Below, one piece after another: positions 17,205-26,140 of a DNA stretch of 64,000 nucleotides (position 1 is the first letter of the stretch; each line of letters opens with the position of its first letter). The translations under genes were made by a program, and so were the position numbers. The notes under the pieces were generated by a model. The model saw nothing but the letters and a program-made list of their open reading frames with translations. It made no database searches and was not told the origin of the DNA. Location: the IMG/VR virus record IMGVR_UViG_3300032288_005197, positions 21,561-85,560 of that record. One strand, written 5' to 3'. The stretch is from a virus.

Positions 17205-17813
17205 TTACAGTGATATTTTTGAGGCAATTACGATGCCGAGTATTAATTTAGCGTAAACTAATTTAAAGTGAAAGTAGGTGAATATGATGTTTAAATTCTC
17301 CTTTGAGACAGAGATCACGCCTTTTTTCGTGTACATCTTGTTCACCGAGTTTATTACCGAAACTGCTTCAGCTAAAGGTTTTCCTCCAAGTAGAGACTGT
17401 ATGACTTCGTTAAAGGTTTCCTTGCTTAGTGATGCAGATCGGTCTTTGATTTGATGGAGCCATGCTTCTGCCTCCATTGCAATATCTCTCTTAAGGAAAA
17501 TGTCCCTAGTCTTAAGGCCCTTGTCTAATCTCTTTGCAATTTTGTCTAGGCTTCGAATCGAGTCAGCAACATTACCTATCCATTCAAGCTCGTCAGAGTA
17601 CATCGATATCACCATAGTTGATGGTGATCCGATATGGGTAAAATTTATTAAATTAGGGTTCGACTTTTTAAAAGTTGAAAAGTCTTCGTCAAACATCATG
17701 GCCATGACCGGCGGCGATGCTACTTCCATTGCAAATTCATCCCCAAAAGGAAAATTCTTCATAAATGGAAACGCCCTGTTAATCTTGGTTCTCTCAGTAG
17801 TGACTTCTCTCAC
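17205..17813 (-). CDS. Unknown protein, probable GTG start
   Basis: About 202 aa if started at the GTG at 17813. The frame stays open to 17891, but a late-type box at 17833-17841 lies inside that extension, and 17813 gives the usual ~20-nt spacing; an ATG at 17762 is the other option. The body is soluble and helical with a hydrophobic C-terminal stretch (KLVYAKLILGIVIAS) that may anchor in a membrane. No family recognised. Confidence 0.6.
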   Translation of the reverse strand: MREVTTERTKINRAFPFMKNFPFGDEFAMEVASPPVMAMMFDEDFSTFKKSNPNLINFTHIGSPSTMVISMYSDELEWIGNVADSIRSLDKIAKRLDKGLKTRDIFLKRDIAMEAEAWLHQIKDRSASLSKETFNEVIQSLLGGKPLAEAVSVINSVNKMYTKKGVISVSKENLNIIFTYFHFKLVYAKLILGIVIASKISL

Positions 17814-17832
17814 CTGGCAACAAGCTTTTTGG

Positions 17833-17841
17833 TTATTTATT
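17833..17841 (-). promoter_or_regulatory. T4-late-type promoter box
   Basis: Minus-strand AATAAATAA, 19 nt before the GTG at 17813. It lies just upstream, on the opposite strand, of the polymerase half-gene. Confidence 0.4.
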
Positions 17842-17860
17842 TGGTAAATTAAACCAAATT

Positions 17861-19510
17861 GTGTATTTAAAGTACAACAAGTATATGTCAAAACAACTCG
17901 AACAACAAATCAAATCTCTAGATCTAAAGCAGAATGCAATAAAGATCTTGATTAATTCATTTTACGGCGCCTTCGGCAATAGATACTTCTATTTTCACAA
18001 TAATGATATTGCCCAGTCAATCACTTTGCAGGGACAAGACCTGATCAAGTTCTCGATCAAAGCGGTCAACCACTATTTCACTCACAAGTGGCATTTGGAT
18101 ACTGAACTTCACGAAAAGCTTGGAATTTCTGGCATGAAGGTCAATCAAATTGAAAGAGAAGCAGCCGTTTACACTGATACTGATTCGGTTTATCTGTGTT
18201 TTGATTTTGCAGTTCAATCGGTTGAAGGCCTGAATTTATCCGACCGTGAAGCTCTTGAATTTTGCTTGGGAATCAATCGCCATCGATTGAAACACTATTT
18301 TGAACAGGCTTTTGAAAAGTACGCATCTCATTTCAACACAGATAACCGTCAAAACTTTGAGCTTGAAAATCTTTCGCGTGCAGGCATTTGGCTCGCAAAG
18401 AAAAAATACGTGCTAAAAGTTTCTTATAAGGACAATAAACATGAGCGTCTTCTAGACAAAGAATCTCTAATCATCAAGGGGCTTGAAGCAATTCAAGCAT
18501 CATATCCAATTTGGGCACGTAAACATTTACAAGATCTTTACTGGGAACTCTTAGATTTGGGATATAGTTTAGATCTTGAAAGAGACCTAATCCCAAGGCT
18601 CATGTCTCTCAAAGAAGAGTGCAGTCAACTCACGATTGATGAGATAGCCTTCAACTTCTCAGTTAGAGTTTACGAAGATTACGTTAAGAAACTAAATCCT
18701 CTTGAACTCGAAACTGGCATGCCAATTTACGGAAGAGCAGCAGCTTACCATAACCACCTAATTAAAAAGACAAATAATCAAAAGTACAATCTAATTCGTA
18801 GCGGTTCAAAGATTAAGTTCTACTATGCTGCTGCTAATGAACATAATTTTGATATTTTCGCCTATGCGCCAGGAGCCTTTCCTGAAGAATTCGCAATGCC
18901 TATGGATAGAGATCAACAGTTCTTTAGATTAATCGTTGAACCTATTAATAAGCTATTAGTAGCAATGGGATATTCTGAGTTGACCCCAAGTCTTGCCCGA
19001 AAGGTTGACATAATCAAATCAAGAAGCCGCAGTAAGGAGTTCACTCCAGAAGAAACATTCCCATTGTACGCAGTCAGCTCAGTCACTCTAGAATACGCTG
19101 AGATTCCAGAAAGCTGTCAAGATTTCATCGGTAATCCTGATCTGCAGGTTCCTCCAGCAATTTTTCCAATCTATATTTCATCAATTTCAAAATTTGGATT
19201 GAATACCGTAATTGTTCCAAAACATGAACTTAAGAAGTATCGAGATCGAGTTGCAAAAAAATTAGGAATTGAAGTAGAAGATCCTTTTGCGATTTCAATT
19301 GAAACGATGCAAGACTACTTAAGACAAAACGGGTGGACTGAAATCATTGATAGCCCAAGCGGAGGTTCATGGTTGCAAACTGAAAAGTATGAAAAGGCGC
19401 TTAAGAGCGGAAAGGATGTTTACAAAATGGGGTATGATTTAGAAAAAGCCTACAAGAGTGCAATAAAGCCAAAACCTGTTAAAAAATCCGAAACGGTAGA
19501 ATCCGAATGA
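17861..19510 (+). CDS. Family-B DNA polymerase, C-terminal half only (split gp43-like)
   Basis: 549 aa from GTG 17861; an ATG at 17885 is also possible. The protein begins just before fingers/palm motif B (KILINSFYGAFGN, ~46) and has motif C (YTDTDSVYL, ~105) and thumb, but no exonuclease domain and no motif A. Upstream in frame there is a TGA at 17801, and the upstream DNA codes on the other strand, so this is not a simple frameshift. It must assemble with a separately encoded N-terminal half. Split gp43 genes are known in some T4-like phages. No intein ends are visible. It overlaps the next gene (ATGA) and runs with the primase. Confidence 0.9.
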   Translation: MYLKYNKYMSKQLEQQIKSLDLKQNAIKILINSFYGAFGNRYFYFHNNDIAQSITLQGQDLIKFSIKAVNHYFTHKWHLDTELHEKLGISGMKVNQIEREAAVYTDTDSVYLCFDFAVQSVEGLNLSDREALEFCLGINRHRLKHYFEQAFEKYASHFNTDNRQNFELENLSRAGIWLAKKKYVLKVSYKDNKHERLLDKESLIIKGLEAIQASYPIWARKHLQDLYWELLDLGYSLDLERDLIPRLMSLKEECSQLTIDEIAFNFSVRVYEDYVKKLNPLELETGMPIYGRAAAYHNHLIKKTNNQKYNLIRSGSKIKFYYAAANEHNFDIFAYAPGAFPEEFAMPMDRDQQFFRLIVEPINKLLVAMGYSELTPSLARKVDIIKSRSRSKEFTPEETFPLYAVSSVTLEYAEIPESCQDFIGNPDLQVPPAIFPIYISSISKFGLNTVIVPKHELKKYRDRVAKKLGIEVEDPFAISIETMQDYLRQNGWTEIIDSPSGGSWLQTEKYEKALKSGKDVYKMGYDLEKAYKSAIKPKPVKKSETVESE

Positions 19511-19725
19511 TAGTTCAGTTAAATCCAACAATACCATTAACTACACCGAAGGGAGAGGGTTATGCTATTGCCGTGATAGACTATGGTGAAGATCATGACC
19601 TAAAGTGGGTGGTCATTCAGACCGAAACTGGCGAGATCTGGACTTGGAATAACGGTGATGTCCGTGGAGTCAAGAACATTACTAACGGGAGAGTTAACAT
19701 AAGTAAAATTAAGAATGAAGATTGA
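19507..19725 (+). CDS. Small conserved phage protein between polymerase and primase
   Basis: 72 aa, beta-rich (AIAVIDYGEDHDLKWVV, GEIWTWNNGDVR). Similar small proteins of marine T4-like phages come to mind, always without known function. It is coupled to the polymerase half by ATGA and overlaps the primase start by 11 nt, so it is likely co-translated with the replication genes. Confidence 0.75.
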   Translation: MIVQLNPTIPLTTPKGEGYAIAVIDYGEDHDLKWVVIQTETGEIWTWNNGDVRGVKNITNGRVNISKIKNED

Positions 19726-20836
19726 GGAAGTAGCGGCCTTTTTAGAAATTCTCTTACGCAAGAGGTTTCATGATGTACCGGAAAAACAAAAGATTGAAGA
19801 GCACAGCTCACGTAAGTTAAATTTTGCGTGTCCAATATGCGGCGACTCTGAGAAAAAGGTCTCCAAAAAACGTGGTAACCTCTACTTGGATACTGGGGCT
19901 TACAAATGCTTCAATGACGGCTGCATGGCCTACTTGCCAATAGGTGAGTTCATTGCCCGAATGAGTAAGGAACATGGTATCATGTTGCCGAGCTTCTTAT
20001 TAGATGGCGATTATCAACCTGTGAAAGTAAAAAGGGTTGAGAACCAGCTTTTGAGATTCTTAACCTCTGATACAAGCCAACTCGTAACCATCACCGACAT
20101 CATTAACCGGTTCTCATTAAAGAGGCTAGACCTTGTTCCGGAAACATCGACCGCATTTCAATACATCAAGTCCAGGGATCTTAACTTAATCGAGGATTTT
20201 GGTGATTGCCTCTATACTGATGCAAGCGATAATAAGGTTTACATATTTAATTTTGATCGCAAGTCAGGTAGATTATTAGGCTTTGCAATTCGCAGCCTGG
20301 ACCCTAATTCTGATCGAAAGTATATCATCAAGTCCTACACCGATCTCTCTATTATTTTCGCTCAGCGTGGATTGAGCAAGGAATTGGTTGAGGATGCTAA
20401 CTTCTTGAACAATTACTTTAATATCTTGAACGTTGATTTCACCAAGCCGATTCTAATGACTGAAGGCCAGTTCGATTCACTGTTGCTGGAGAATTGTATT
20501 GCAACTTCCGGTGCTTCAAAGGCTCGTAGCATTCTTGCAAACTTGGGAGCAAAGGGAGCTACTCGAGTGGTGTTTGATCGTGATAAAGCCGGCAAAACCC
20601 AAATGATGAATTTCATCAAGCAAGGCTACTCAGTTTTTCTATGGAACAAGGCAATCGACTTTCTAAAAAAGAAATACTCTTCAATTGATGAACTAAAAGA
20701 GATTCAAAGAATCAAGGACATCAATGATATGTACTCATTCATTCATTCCAAGGACTCCGAGTACAGTCCGCGTGATTTTAATCAATGGATCAATAGCTAT
20801 TTTAGCGAAACCGTGTTTGACATGGCGTACCTATAA
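19715..20836 (+). CDS. DNA primase, T4 gp61-like
   Basis: 373 aa. An N-terminal zinc finger (CPICGDSEKK ... KCFNDGC, ~38-70) is followed by a Toprim-type catalytic domain: LMTEGQFDSLLL (~245, the conserved Glu) and VVFDRDKAGKT (~285, DxD-like). IKDINDMY (~340) fits the last Toprim element. It makes RNA primers for lagging-strand synthesis together with a gp41-type helicase, which is not in this window. It overlaps the upstream small gene. Confidence 0.85.
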   Translation: MKIEEVAAFLEILLRKRFHDVPEKQKIEEHSSRKLNFACPICGDSEKKVSKKRGNLYLDTGAYKCFNDGCMAYLPIGEFIARMSKEHGIMLPSFLLDGDYQPVKVKRVENQLLRFLTSDTSQLVTITDIINRFSLKRLDLVPETSTAFQYIKSRDLNLIEDFGDCLYTDASDNKVYIFNFDRKSGRLLGFAIRSLDPNSDRKYIIKSYTDLSIIFAQRGLSKELVEDANFLNNYFNILNVDFTKPILMTEGQFDSLLLENCIATSGASKARSILANLGAKGATRVVFDRDKAGKTQMMNFIKQGYSVFLWNKAIDFLKKKYSSIDELKEIQRIKDINDMYSFIHSKDSEYSPRDFNQWINSYFSETVFDMAYL

Positions 20837-20840
20837 ATAA
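20832..20840 (+). promoter_or_regulatory. T4-late-type promoter box abutting a start codon (+)
   Basis: TATAAATAA, then CTAT, then ATG at 20845. A perfect T4-type octamer overlapping the primase stop; it would separate early/middle replication genes from late head genes. Confidence 0.55.
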
Positions 20841-20844
20841 CTAT

Positions 20845-21351
20845 ATGAAACCTAAAGAGCAGAAGAGCATCAAGACCTTCTTAAAACCACGAGCCGGATC
20901 AATCAGACAGGGCTATTTTAAACCAGCATTTCCTGAAAAATACGTCGGCGATCCAACCCAAATCATATTTAGATCAAGTTGGGAATTCAAGTTTCTTAAG
21001 TGGTGTGATCACAGCCCAACCGTAATCAAGTATTCAAGCGAACCCGTTGGAATTCCCTATTACAGCCCGTTGGACAAAAGGGGCCACACCTATTACATTG
21101 ATTTTTACGTTGTGACAAAGGATAATGAAGGTCGAGAACAGGCATGGCTCATTGAGATTAAGCCTGACAAGTACACTAAGCCCCCAACCGCACCTGAGCG
21201 AATGACTAATAAACAGACCGCAAACTATGTTTATGCTGCAAAGCAGTACATTGTTAACCAGGCCAAATTTGAAGCAGCAAAAGAATTTGCATCAGTTAGG
21301 GGATTAAAATTCGGAATAATTACCGAAAACTTTCTGTTCAAATCAATATAA
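20845..21351 (+). CDS. Head completion protein, T4 gp4-like
   Basis: 168 aa. FRSSWEFKFLKWCDHSP (~43-59), SSEPVGIPYYSP, YIDFYVV and WLIEIKPDKYTKPP follow the pattern of T4 gp4 (gp50), needed to finish filled heads before tail joining. The E...D...EIKP order resembles a restriction-endonuclease-like core, as suggested for this family. First gene of a late-type unit with portal. Confidence 0.75.
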   Translation: MKPKEQKSIKTFLKPRAGSIRQGYFKPAFPEKYVGDPTQIIFRSSWEFKFLKWCDHSPTVIKYSSEPVGIPYYSPLDKRGHTYYIDFYVVTKDNEGREQAWLIEIKPDKYTKPPTAPERMTNKQTANYVYAAKQYIVNQAKFEAAKEFASVRGLKFGIITENFLFKSI

Positions 21352-21360
21352 AAGATAGTA

Positions 21361-21993
21361 ATGGCAATACAGCAAATAAAGGACTACATCGAAACCGGCA
21401 GGGTCGAGAACTTCGCTCAACCAGGTCCAAATTATCGGTTCTCTGAGGAATCGATACAAGTACCTTTCCTGATTCCAGGTCATGTCTATACGTTTGTTGC
21501 AAAGACCATCAAAGGAAATGATGGATTGCCTAGCCTAGATGACTACACAACAGGCCAGAGCAAAGGAACTAAACCTTATGTTGACAATTATCCAATCTTC
21601 ATTTCATTAGGAAGTAGCGGGCCGATTGAATTTGGTCTGAACATCAAAGTAATGCCTCAGCAACTAAGACGAAGATTCATTCAGACCTACTTAAATCGGA
21701 TTCTACCTGTGCTGTCTAACCTAACTGATGACAAGGGAGAATTTATAGAATACCAAAAAAGAATCAGGCAACCAGAAATGAATCCGTTCGGCTCGGTGAA
21801 TAAGAACTTTGTAATGAGCATCAGCCCGTATTCAGGTATTAAATTTGAGTTCCTGGTTGATAAATATAACAGAGACGAAATGAGATACTTGAGCTTGATA
21901 GATTGGCCGAATGTGCCAAAGGTCGGGGAGATTAACTACTCTCGTGATGAATCTATTGCGACAAGATCACAAATTTCAGACTTTTTGAAATAA
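21361..21993 (+). CDS. Conserved structural-type protein, unknown role
   Basis: 210 aa. The pattern PFLIPGHVYTF, VDNYPIFISLG, FGLNIKVMP and LRRRFIQTYLNRIL occurs in many large T4-like phages next to head or tail genes, but I cannot assign a T4 number. In T4 the baseplate gene 53 follows gene 4, yet the sequence does not look like gp53. Located between gp4-like and portal genes. Confidence 0.65.
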   Translation: MAIQQIKDYIETGRVENFAQPGPNYRFSEESIQVPFLIPGHVYTFVAKTIKGNDGLPSLDDYTTGQSKGTKPYVDNYPIFISLGSSGPIEFGLNIKVMPQQLRRRFIQTYLNRILPVLSNLTDDKGEFIEYQKRIRQPEMNPFGSVNKNFVMSISPYSGIKFEFLVDKYNRDEMRYLSLIDWPNVPKVGEINYSRDESIATRSQISDFLK

Positions 21994-22007
21994 CATAACA
22001 TAAATAA

Positions 22008-23693
22008 ATGGCAGGATTTTTAGATAGCAATCCAGTAAGAGGACTTAGATCAGGTTTAACAGCACTCAGCCGATTCGGTATGAAGTACGATGATCTACTC
22101 GTTAAGAATTCCCAAGCAATCGGTTACATTGAGGGCCAGCTAACGGGATTCAACAATTCGTTGGGCGACGACCTAATGAAAGCAACCCTTGCTCTATCGG
22201 ACACTACGTCTTCACTCAAGAACAAATCAATTGCATTCTTTCAATTGGACTACGTTCAAAAAAGAGAACGTCTTCGTGATCTTGCATCAAACGGCGAGAT
22301 TGAATTCATTATTGAAACGATCGCGGACGATGCAATCGTCTTCGACCAAGATAATCGATTCTGTTATCCAAACGATCTAGTTGGGGAAATCAACTATCGT
22401 GGAAAGAACAAGGACGAAAGATTGAACTACCAGCAAAAAATCTTGGACAAGTACCAAGAAAATTTCGAAAAGATCTATAACGCATGGGGATTTGATCGAG
22501 GTATTTCCGCCTGGCAGTATTTCTATCAATGGTTGATTGAAGGTCACTTGGCCTTTGAAATCATCTACGATAATTTGACGAATCCTAAGGACATTATTGG
22601 TTTCAAGGAGTTGGACCCATCGACACTCTATCCTGAAGTTAAAAAGGACTCAAGTGGTCGTATTTACCTACAGTGGGCTCAACGCGATCCAGTCAATCGA
22701 ATGAATCGTACCCTAACTGATTCGCAGATCATCTATATCTCGTATTCAAATGAATTTAGAACAAAAAGAGTTAGTTTTGTTGAGCGTCTGATTCGTTCGT
22801 TTAATCTATTGCGCCTGATCGAGCACTCAAAGGTCATTTGGCACACAATGAACGCTCCAATTCGTTTGAAGACGACTGTTCCAGTTGGAACCAAGTCAAT
22901 GCAAAAGGCGAAAGAGGATGTTCGTGAATTCACAAATACTCTAAAAGAAGACATCACGTTTGACGGCAGCTCAGGAGAATTAATGGTGGACGGTAAGCCC
23001 AACATCTTGTTCTACAAGAACTACGTTTTACCAAAGAATGATCGTGGCGAAGCAATCGATATTGAGGCGCTCGAGTATCCAGGACCAAACTTATCAGGTT
23101 CTGAACTCTTGAAGTACTTCCAAGATAAGTTAAAACTTGATTCTAAATTGCCGTATTCTCGTTGGTCCGAGAATCAAGGTTCCTACACAATGAACGCTGA
23201 AGGAATCTCAAGGGAGGAAATTCGATACAATAAATTTGTCAAGCGTTTGCGCTCAGCTTTTAAAGAGCTTGTTACCAAACCTCTTTACTTGCAAATGTGT
23301 TTGGACGTGAAGGACCTTAAGTCCGATCACCGATTCGCGAATGCGGTTGGTTTAACGTGGCACGATGATAACGTATTTGAGGAAATCAAGACTCAAGAGC
23401 TACTTAACAAGCGCCTTGCGACACTTAATGCAATGAAAGCCGTTGTTAACGATGAAAATAAACCTTACTTCTCAACCGAGTACCTGATCAAGGAATACTT
23501 AAAATTGAGTGATGAAGATATTGCCAAGAACAAGAGTTATCAAGCTACTTCTGAAGGCGAAGCCGCTGCTGGAGCAGCAGGTGGAGCCGGGTCAGCCGCT
23601 GCTCCAGCAGGAGGCGCCGCTGCTACACCAGCTGGAGAAACTCCGGCTTCTGGAGAAACTTCATCAGAAGTAGGAACTAAGGGACAATTGTAA
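22008..23693 (+). CDS. Portal protein, T4 gp20-like
   Basis: 561 aa. Sequence typical of T4-type portals: IEFIIETIADDAIVFD (~92-107), a long stem/wing region with WQYFYQWLIEGHLAFEIIYD (~163), FKELDPSTLYP, and the clip/crown part with ENQGSYTMNAEGISREEIRYNKFVKRLR (two short motifs, ~390-418). It forms the dodecameric vertex through which DNA is packaged and ejected. The C-terminus has an Ala/Gly/Pro low-complexity tail (~515-555), unusual for gp20. Start context ACATAAATAAATG has no Shine-Dalgarno. Confidence 0.92.
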   Translation: MAGFLDSNPVRGLRSGLTALSRFGMKYDDLLVKNSQAIGYIEGQLTGFNNSLGDDLMKATLALSDTTSSLKNKSIAFFQLDYVQKRERLRDLASNGEIEFIIETIADDAIVFDQDNRFCYPNDLVGEINYRGKNKDERLNYQQKILDKYQENFEKIYNAWGFDRGISAWQYFYQWLIEGHLAFEIIYDNLTNPKDIIGFKELDPSTLYPEVKKDSSGRIYLQWAQRDPVNRMNRTLTDSQIIYISYSNEFRTKRVSFVERLIRSFNLLRLIEHSKVIWHTMNAPIRLKTTVPVGTKSMQKAKEDVREFTNTLKEDITFDGSSGELMVDGKPNILFYKNYVLPKNDRGEAIDIEALEYPGPNLSGSELLKYFQDKLKLDSKLPYSRWSENQGSYTMNAEGISREEIRYNKFVKRLRSAFKELVTKPLYLQMCLDVKDLKSDHRFANAVGLTWHDDNVFEEIKTQELLNKRLATLNAMKAVVNDENKPYFSTEYLIKEYLKLSDEDIAKNKSYQATSEGEAAAGAAGGAGSAAAPAGGAAATPAGETPASGETSSEVGTKGQL

Positions 23694-23711
23694 CCTTTTA
23701 ATATTTTATAA

Positions 23712-24629
23712 ATGCTAATAAGAAAAGTAACAGTGATAGGTGGGGCCGGATTCATCGGATCTCACCTAGTCGAACTATTGATAGAGAAAGGCTTCTTTCC
23801 AGTCGTCATCGATAATTTTTCAACAGGCAAAAGATCTAATTTGCCAAATTCAGGTATTGATGTAATAGATCTCGACATTACTGAGGATCCCCAGAGGATC
23901 GCTGAGATGATACATGGATCAGAATGCGTATTCCATTTAGCCGCATTAACCTCTGTCCAGGAGTCATTAGATCACCCTGACCGATATACTAAAGTTAACG
24001 TCGTTGGTACAGCAAATGTTCTTGAAGCCTGTAGAATCGCAGGAGTAAAAAAGCTCGTGTTTAGTTCGACCAGCGCGATTTACGGAAACACTGCAAAGTT
24101 CCCGACAGTTGAGACTCAATCGCCTGATCCAATCTCAGCCTATGCTCTATCTAAATTAGTCGGTGAAACTTATGCAAGGTATTATGCCGAAACTACTGAC
24201 GTTACGACCACATGCTTAAGGTATTTCAACGTGTTCGGCGAAAGAACCAATCCCAGCAGTTCATACCGCTCAGTCATTCCAATCTTTTTAGACCAATTTA
24301 AAAACGGAAAACCGTTAACGATCACCAATGACGGCCTTCAACAAAGGGATTTTGTCTATGTGAAAGACGTTGCTCTTGCAAACTTAAAGGCAATGAATCA
24401 CACTCGAAGATTCGATGTTATTAACATCGGCGCCGGTAGAACATGGGCAGTCAATCAAATCGCTGACATGATTTCAAAACGTCGAGAAAATATTGGATTT
24501 AGGTTGGAACCAAAGATTAGTTTAGCTGATGTAAGTAGAGCTCAGTCCGTTTTAGATTGGACAGCTTCCACCGATTTAGAAGTGTGGATTAAAGATCAAA
24601 TAGCGTCGCGAACGCTGACTGGCCGTTAA
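23712..24629 (+). CDS. NAD-dependent sugar epimerase (GalE/WbpP type)
   Basis: 305 aa extended SDR. GGAGFIGSHL (~10, NAD loop), VFHLAALTSVQES (~74), FSSTSAIYG (~112) and YALSK (~139, catalytic Tyr/Lys) define a UDP-hexose 4-epimerase-like enzyme; WbpP-type UDP-GlcNAc epimerases share these signatures. It sits directly after the portal gene and its last 41 nt overlap the convergent gp25-like gene, which suggests insertion of cargo into a structural block. Exact sugar unknown. Confidence 0.85.
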   Translation: MLIRKVTVIGGAGFIGSHLVELLIEKGFFPVVIDNFSTGKRSNLPNSGIDVIDLDITEDPQRIAEMIHGSECVFHLAALTSVQESLDHPDRYTKVNVVGTANVLEACRIAGVKKLVFSSTSAIYGNTAKFPTVETQSPDPISAYALSKLVGETYARYYAETTDVTTTCLRYFNVFGERTNPSSSYRSVIPIFLDQFKNGKPLTITNDGLQQRDFVYVKDVALANLKAMNHTRRFDVINIGAGRTWAVNQIADMISKRRENIGFRLEPKISLADVSRAQSVLDWTASTDLEVWIKDQIASRTLTGR

Positions 24630-24981
24630 TCTTAATATCAAGGCCTAGTCCAACTTTGTAAGGATCAGCGATATCGTCAAGTGTGAATACTTTAGCGTCT
24701 ATATTATAAGGCTTTGATAGCAAAACAAATTCTGATATTTGAGAATTCGCCTCTGCTTCCATCTCTGATAAATTGGAAAATTCAAACTCGAAAAGGTATT
24801 TTTCAGCATTGAATCCAATGTCTTCACCCAAAACTTCACCTGATCTAGTCAGCAACACCATTCTAACCTGTTGAATAGCGTTTTCCAGTGAATCATTTGA
24901 TTCAAGGGTATCAGCCGTGTAGTTAGGATCCCCTGGCGATCTTAAATATAAATCTTTTCCAATAGGTTGAATAGTTACCAT
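24589..24981 (-). CDS. Baseplate wedge protein, T4 gp25-like
   Basis: 130 aa. The pattern SLENAIQQVRMVLLTRSGEVLGEDIGFNAEKYLFE, split into SLENAIQQVRMVLLTRSG and GFNAEKYLFEF, followed by YNIDAKVF and GLGLDIKING, fits the GPW/gp25 family that links the baseplate wedge to the sheath initiator. Length matches T4 gp25 (132 aa). It overlaps the 3' end of the epimerase by 41 nt and is 7 nt from the upstream structural gene. Confidence 0.7.
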   Translation of the reverse strand: MVTIQPIGKDLYLRSPGDPNYTADTLESNDSLENAIQQVRMVLLTRSGEVLGEDIGFNAEKYLFEFEFSNLSEMEAEANSQISEFVLLSKPYNIDAKVFTLDDIADPYKVGLGLDIKINGQSAFATLFDL

Positions 24982-24988
24982 ACGTTAA

Positions 24989-25729
24989 TTACCATCTAGC
25001 GAAGAACAAAAAGTCCGCTGTATTTTCTCCCTTCATCATCTCAATTACCTGGTTAAGCTCATTTTCAGCTTTAGTAACGAGATTCGTGTAGTTGGGCTTT
25101 ATTCCACCCGGTAAATTATAGTCAAATGTCGTCAATAGATCGCCCAATCTTAATTTAGCCTTGGCTCTTACGTATCTTTGAAATAATTCGTCGTTATAGA
25201 GATCGTCCGATGGAACTTTTTTTGCAATTTGTAAAACAACTGATGAGGTTCTTGGCGTTCTACCCAAAATCATCAGTTTTCGAGTATTCTTATTGTAGTC
25301 ATAGGCTAGAGTATCGATCGTAAATCCTTTAACTAAATCTAAAAACGAGAACACTACTGTTCTGTACATAATTGATTCACCAATGAACGGCGTTAAGAAT
25401 ACTTCAGAGCCAATGAATTTATTGTCAGCGAAATCGACGTCCATTGTTCCAAACATCGAGGTTGTGCCCTTTGCTTCTTTTACTTCATGTACGAATGCAA
25501 CGCAATCCGGTAATTGAATCGTTCTCTCCTTTTTGAAAAGCGGGTGGTTGAACACAGCAGAAGGAATCACCATGTATCTTGCCTCAACTGCATGTCTCCA
25601 ATTGTCATGAAAATATCTTTCAGCATTGGTGATAATACGCTGTATTTCCTTTTCCGGAATTGAGTAAGGTAGCGCTTTTGCAAATGTCAATTCCTCCTGT
25701 ATGTCGAGTACTAATTCGTCTAAAGTCAT
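24989..25729 (-). CDS. Probable virion structural protein
   Basis: 246 aa. Begins TLDELVLDIQEELTFAKALPYSIPEKEIQRII, i.e. an N-terminal helical segment followed by a beta-rich body (YMVIPSAVF, RTIQLPDCVAF, MILGRTPRTSS). Such proteins lie near baseplate or neck genes in large T4-like phages. It precedes the gp25-like gene by 7 nt. I cannot assign a T4 counterpart. Confidence 0.6.
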   Translation of the reverse strand: MTLDELVLDIQEELTFAKALPYSIPEKEIQRIITNAERYFHDNWRHAVEARYMVIPSAVFNHPLFKKERTIQLPDCVAFVHEVKEAKGTTSMFGTMDVDFADNKFIGSEVFLTPFIGESIMYRTVVFSFLDLVKGFTIDTLAYDYNKNTRKLMILGRTPRTSSVVLQIAKKVPSDDLYNDELFQRYVRAKAKLRLGDLLTTFDYNLPGGIKPNYTNLVTKAENELNQVIEMMKGENTADFLFFARW

Positions 25730-25744
25730 TTGACTTGTGTATTT

Positions 25745-26113
25745 TTAGATAGCTTTGCTAGCCTTGTTCTTTTGCTCTATTTGCTGTTGAACCTGCTTGA
25801 TTCGGCTCAAGATAGAAAGACGTTTGTCATCCGTGTCAGCATTCGCTAACTCTTTTCTAAGTTCGCGAGTTGCAGTGATTGCATCCATCTCAGATTGAGT
25901 ATCCGCTGAACTTTCCTTGATCGGCTCAGTTACCGTTTTTGTGTAATCCGGTTCAGTCGCCTTTATTCCAGTAGACAGGCTTGCTCGCTTGACCTGATCA
26001 ATTGATTTCTCCTTTTTTACTGGAGCTGCAGCTTTAACATCAAGCGCAGTTTTCGGATCTTCAAGTTTCGGACCCTTTACGAATGAATCGAAGTTTAAAA
26101 TTTTGTTACTCAT
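25745..26113 (-). CDS. Small disordered tagged protein
   Basis: 122 aa from the ATG at 26113; a TTG at 26125 also opens the frame but the ATG gives the usual 18-nt spacing to the late box. N-terminus MSNKILNFDSFVKGPK fits the F-x-x-F-V tag without the Glu. The rest is Lys/Glu/Thr-rich and probably disordered with a C-terminal coiled coil. A packaged head peptide or scaffold-like role is possible. Confidence 0.7.
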   Translation of the reverse strand: MSNKILNFDSFVKGPKLEDPKTALDVKAAAPVKKEKSIDQVKRASLSTGIKATEPDYTKTVTEPIKESSADTQSEMDAITATRELRKELANADTDDKRLSILSRIKQVQQQIEQKNKASKAI

Positions 26114-26131
26114 AGTATTTGTCAATTTTTA

Positions 26132-26140
26132 TTATTTATC
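26132..26140 (-). promoter_or_regulatory. T4-late-type promoter box
   Basis: Minus-strand GATAAATAA, 18 nt before the ATG at 26113. It overlaps the stop codon of the upstream gene. Confidence 0.45.

Noticed and set aside
17840-19510. Frameshifted full-length DNA polymerase or intein-split polymerase
   Set aside because: The frame upstream closes at a TGA (17801), the preceding DNA codes on the other strand, and the first residues show no intein C-terminal block.
21999-22007. ATAAATAA directly before the portal ATG as a late promoter
   Set aside because: It touches the ATG, so a promoter there would start inside the gene; it may be only an A-rich translation context.
22733-23005. Minus-strand 90-aa reading frame inside the portal gene
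   Set aside because: Pure shadow of the strongly supported gp20-like frame; no promoter or start context.
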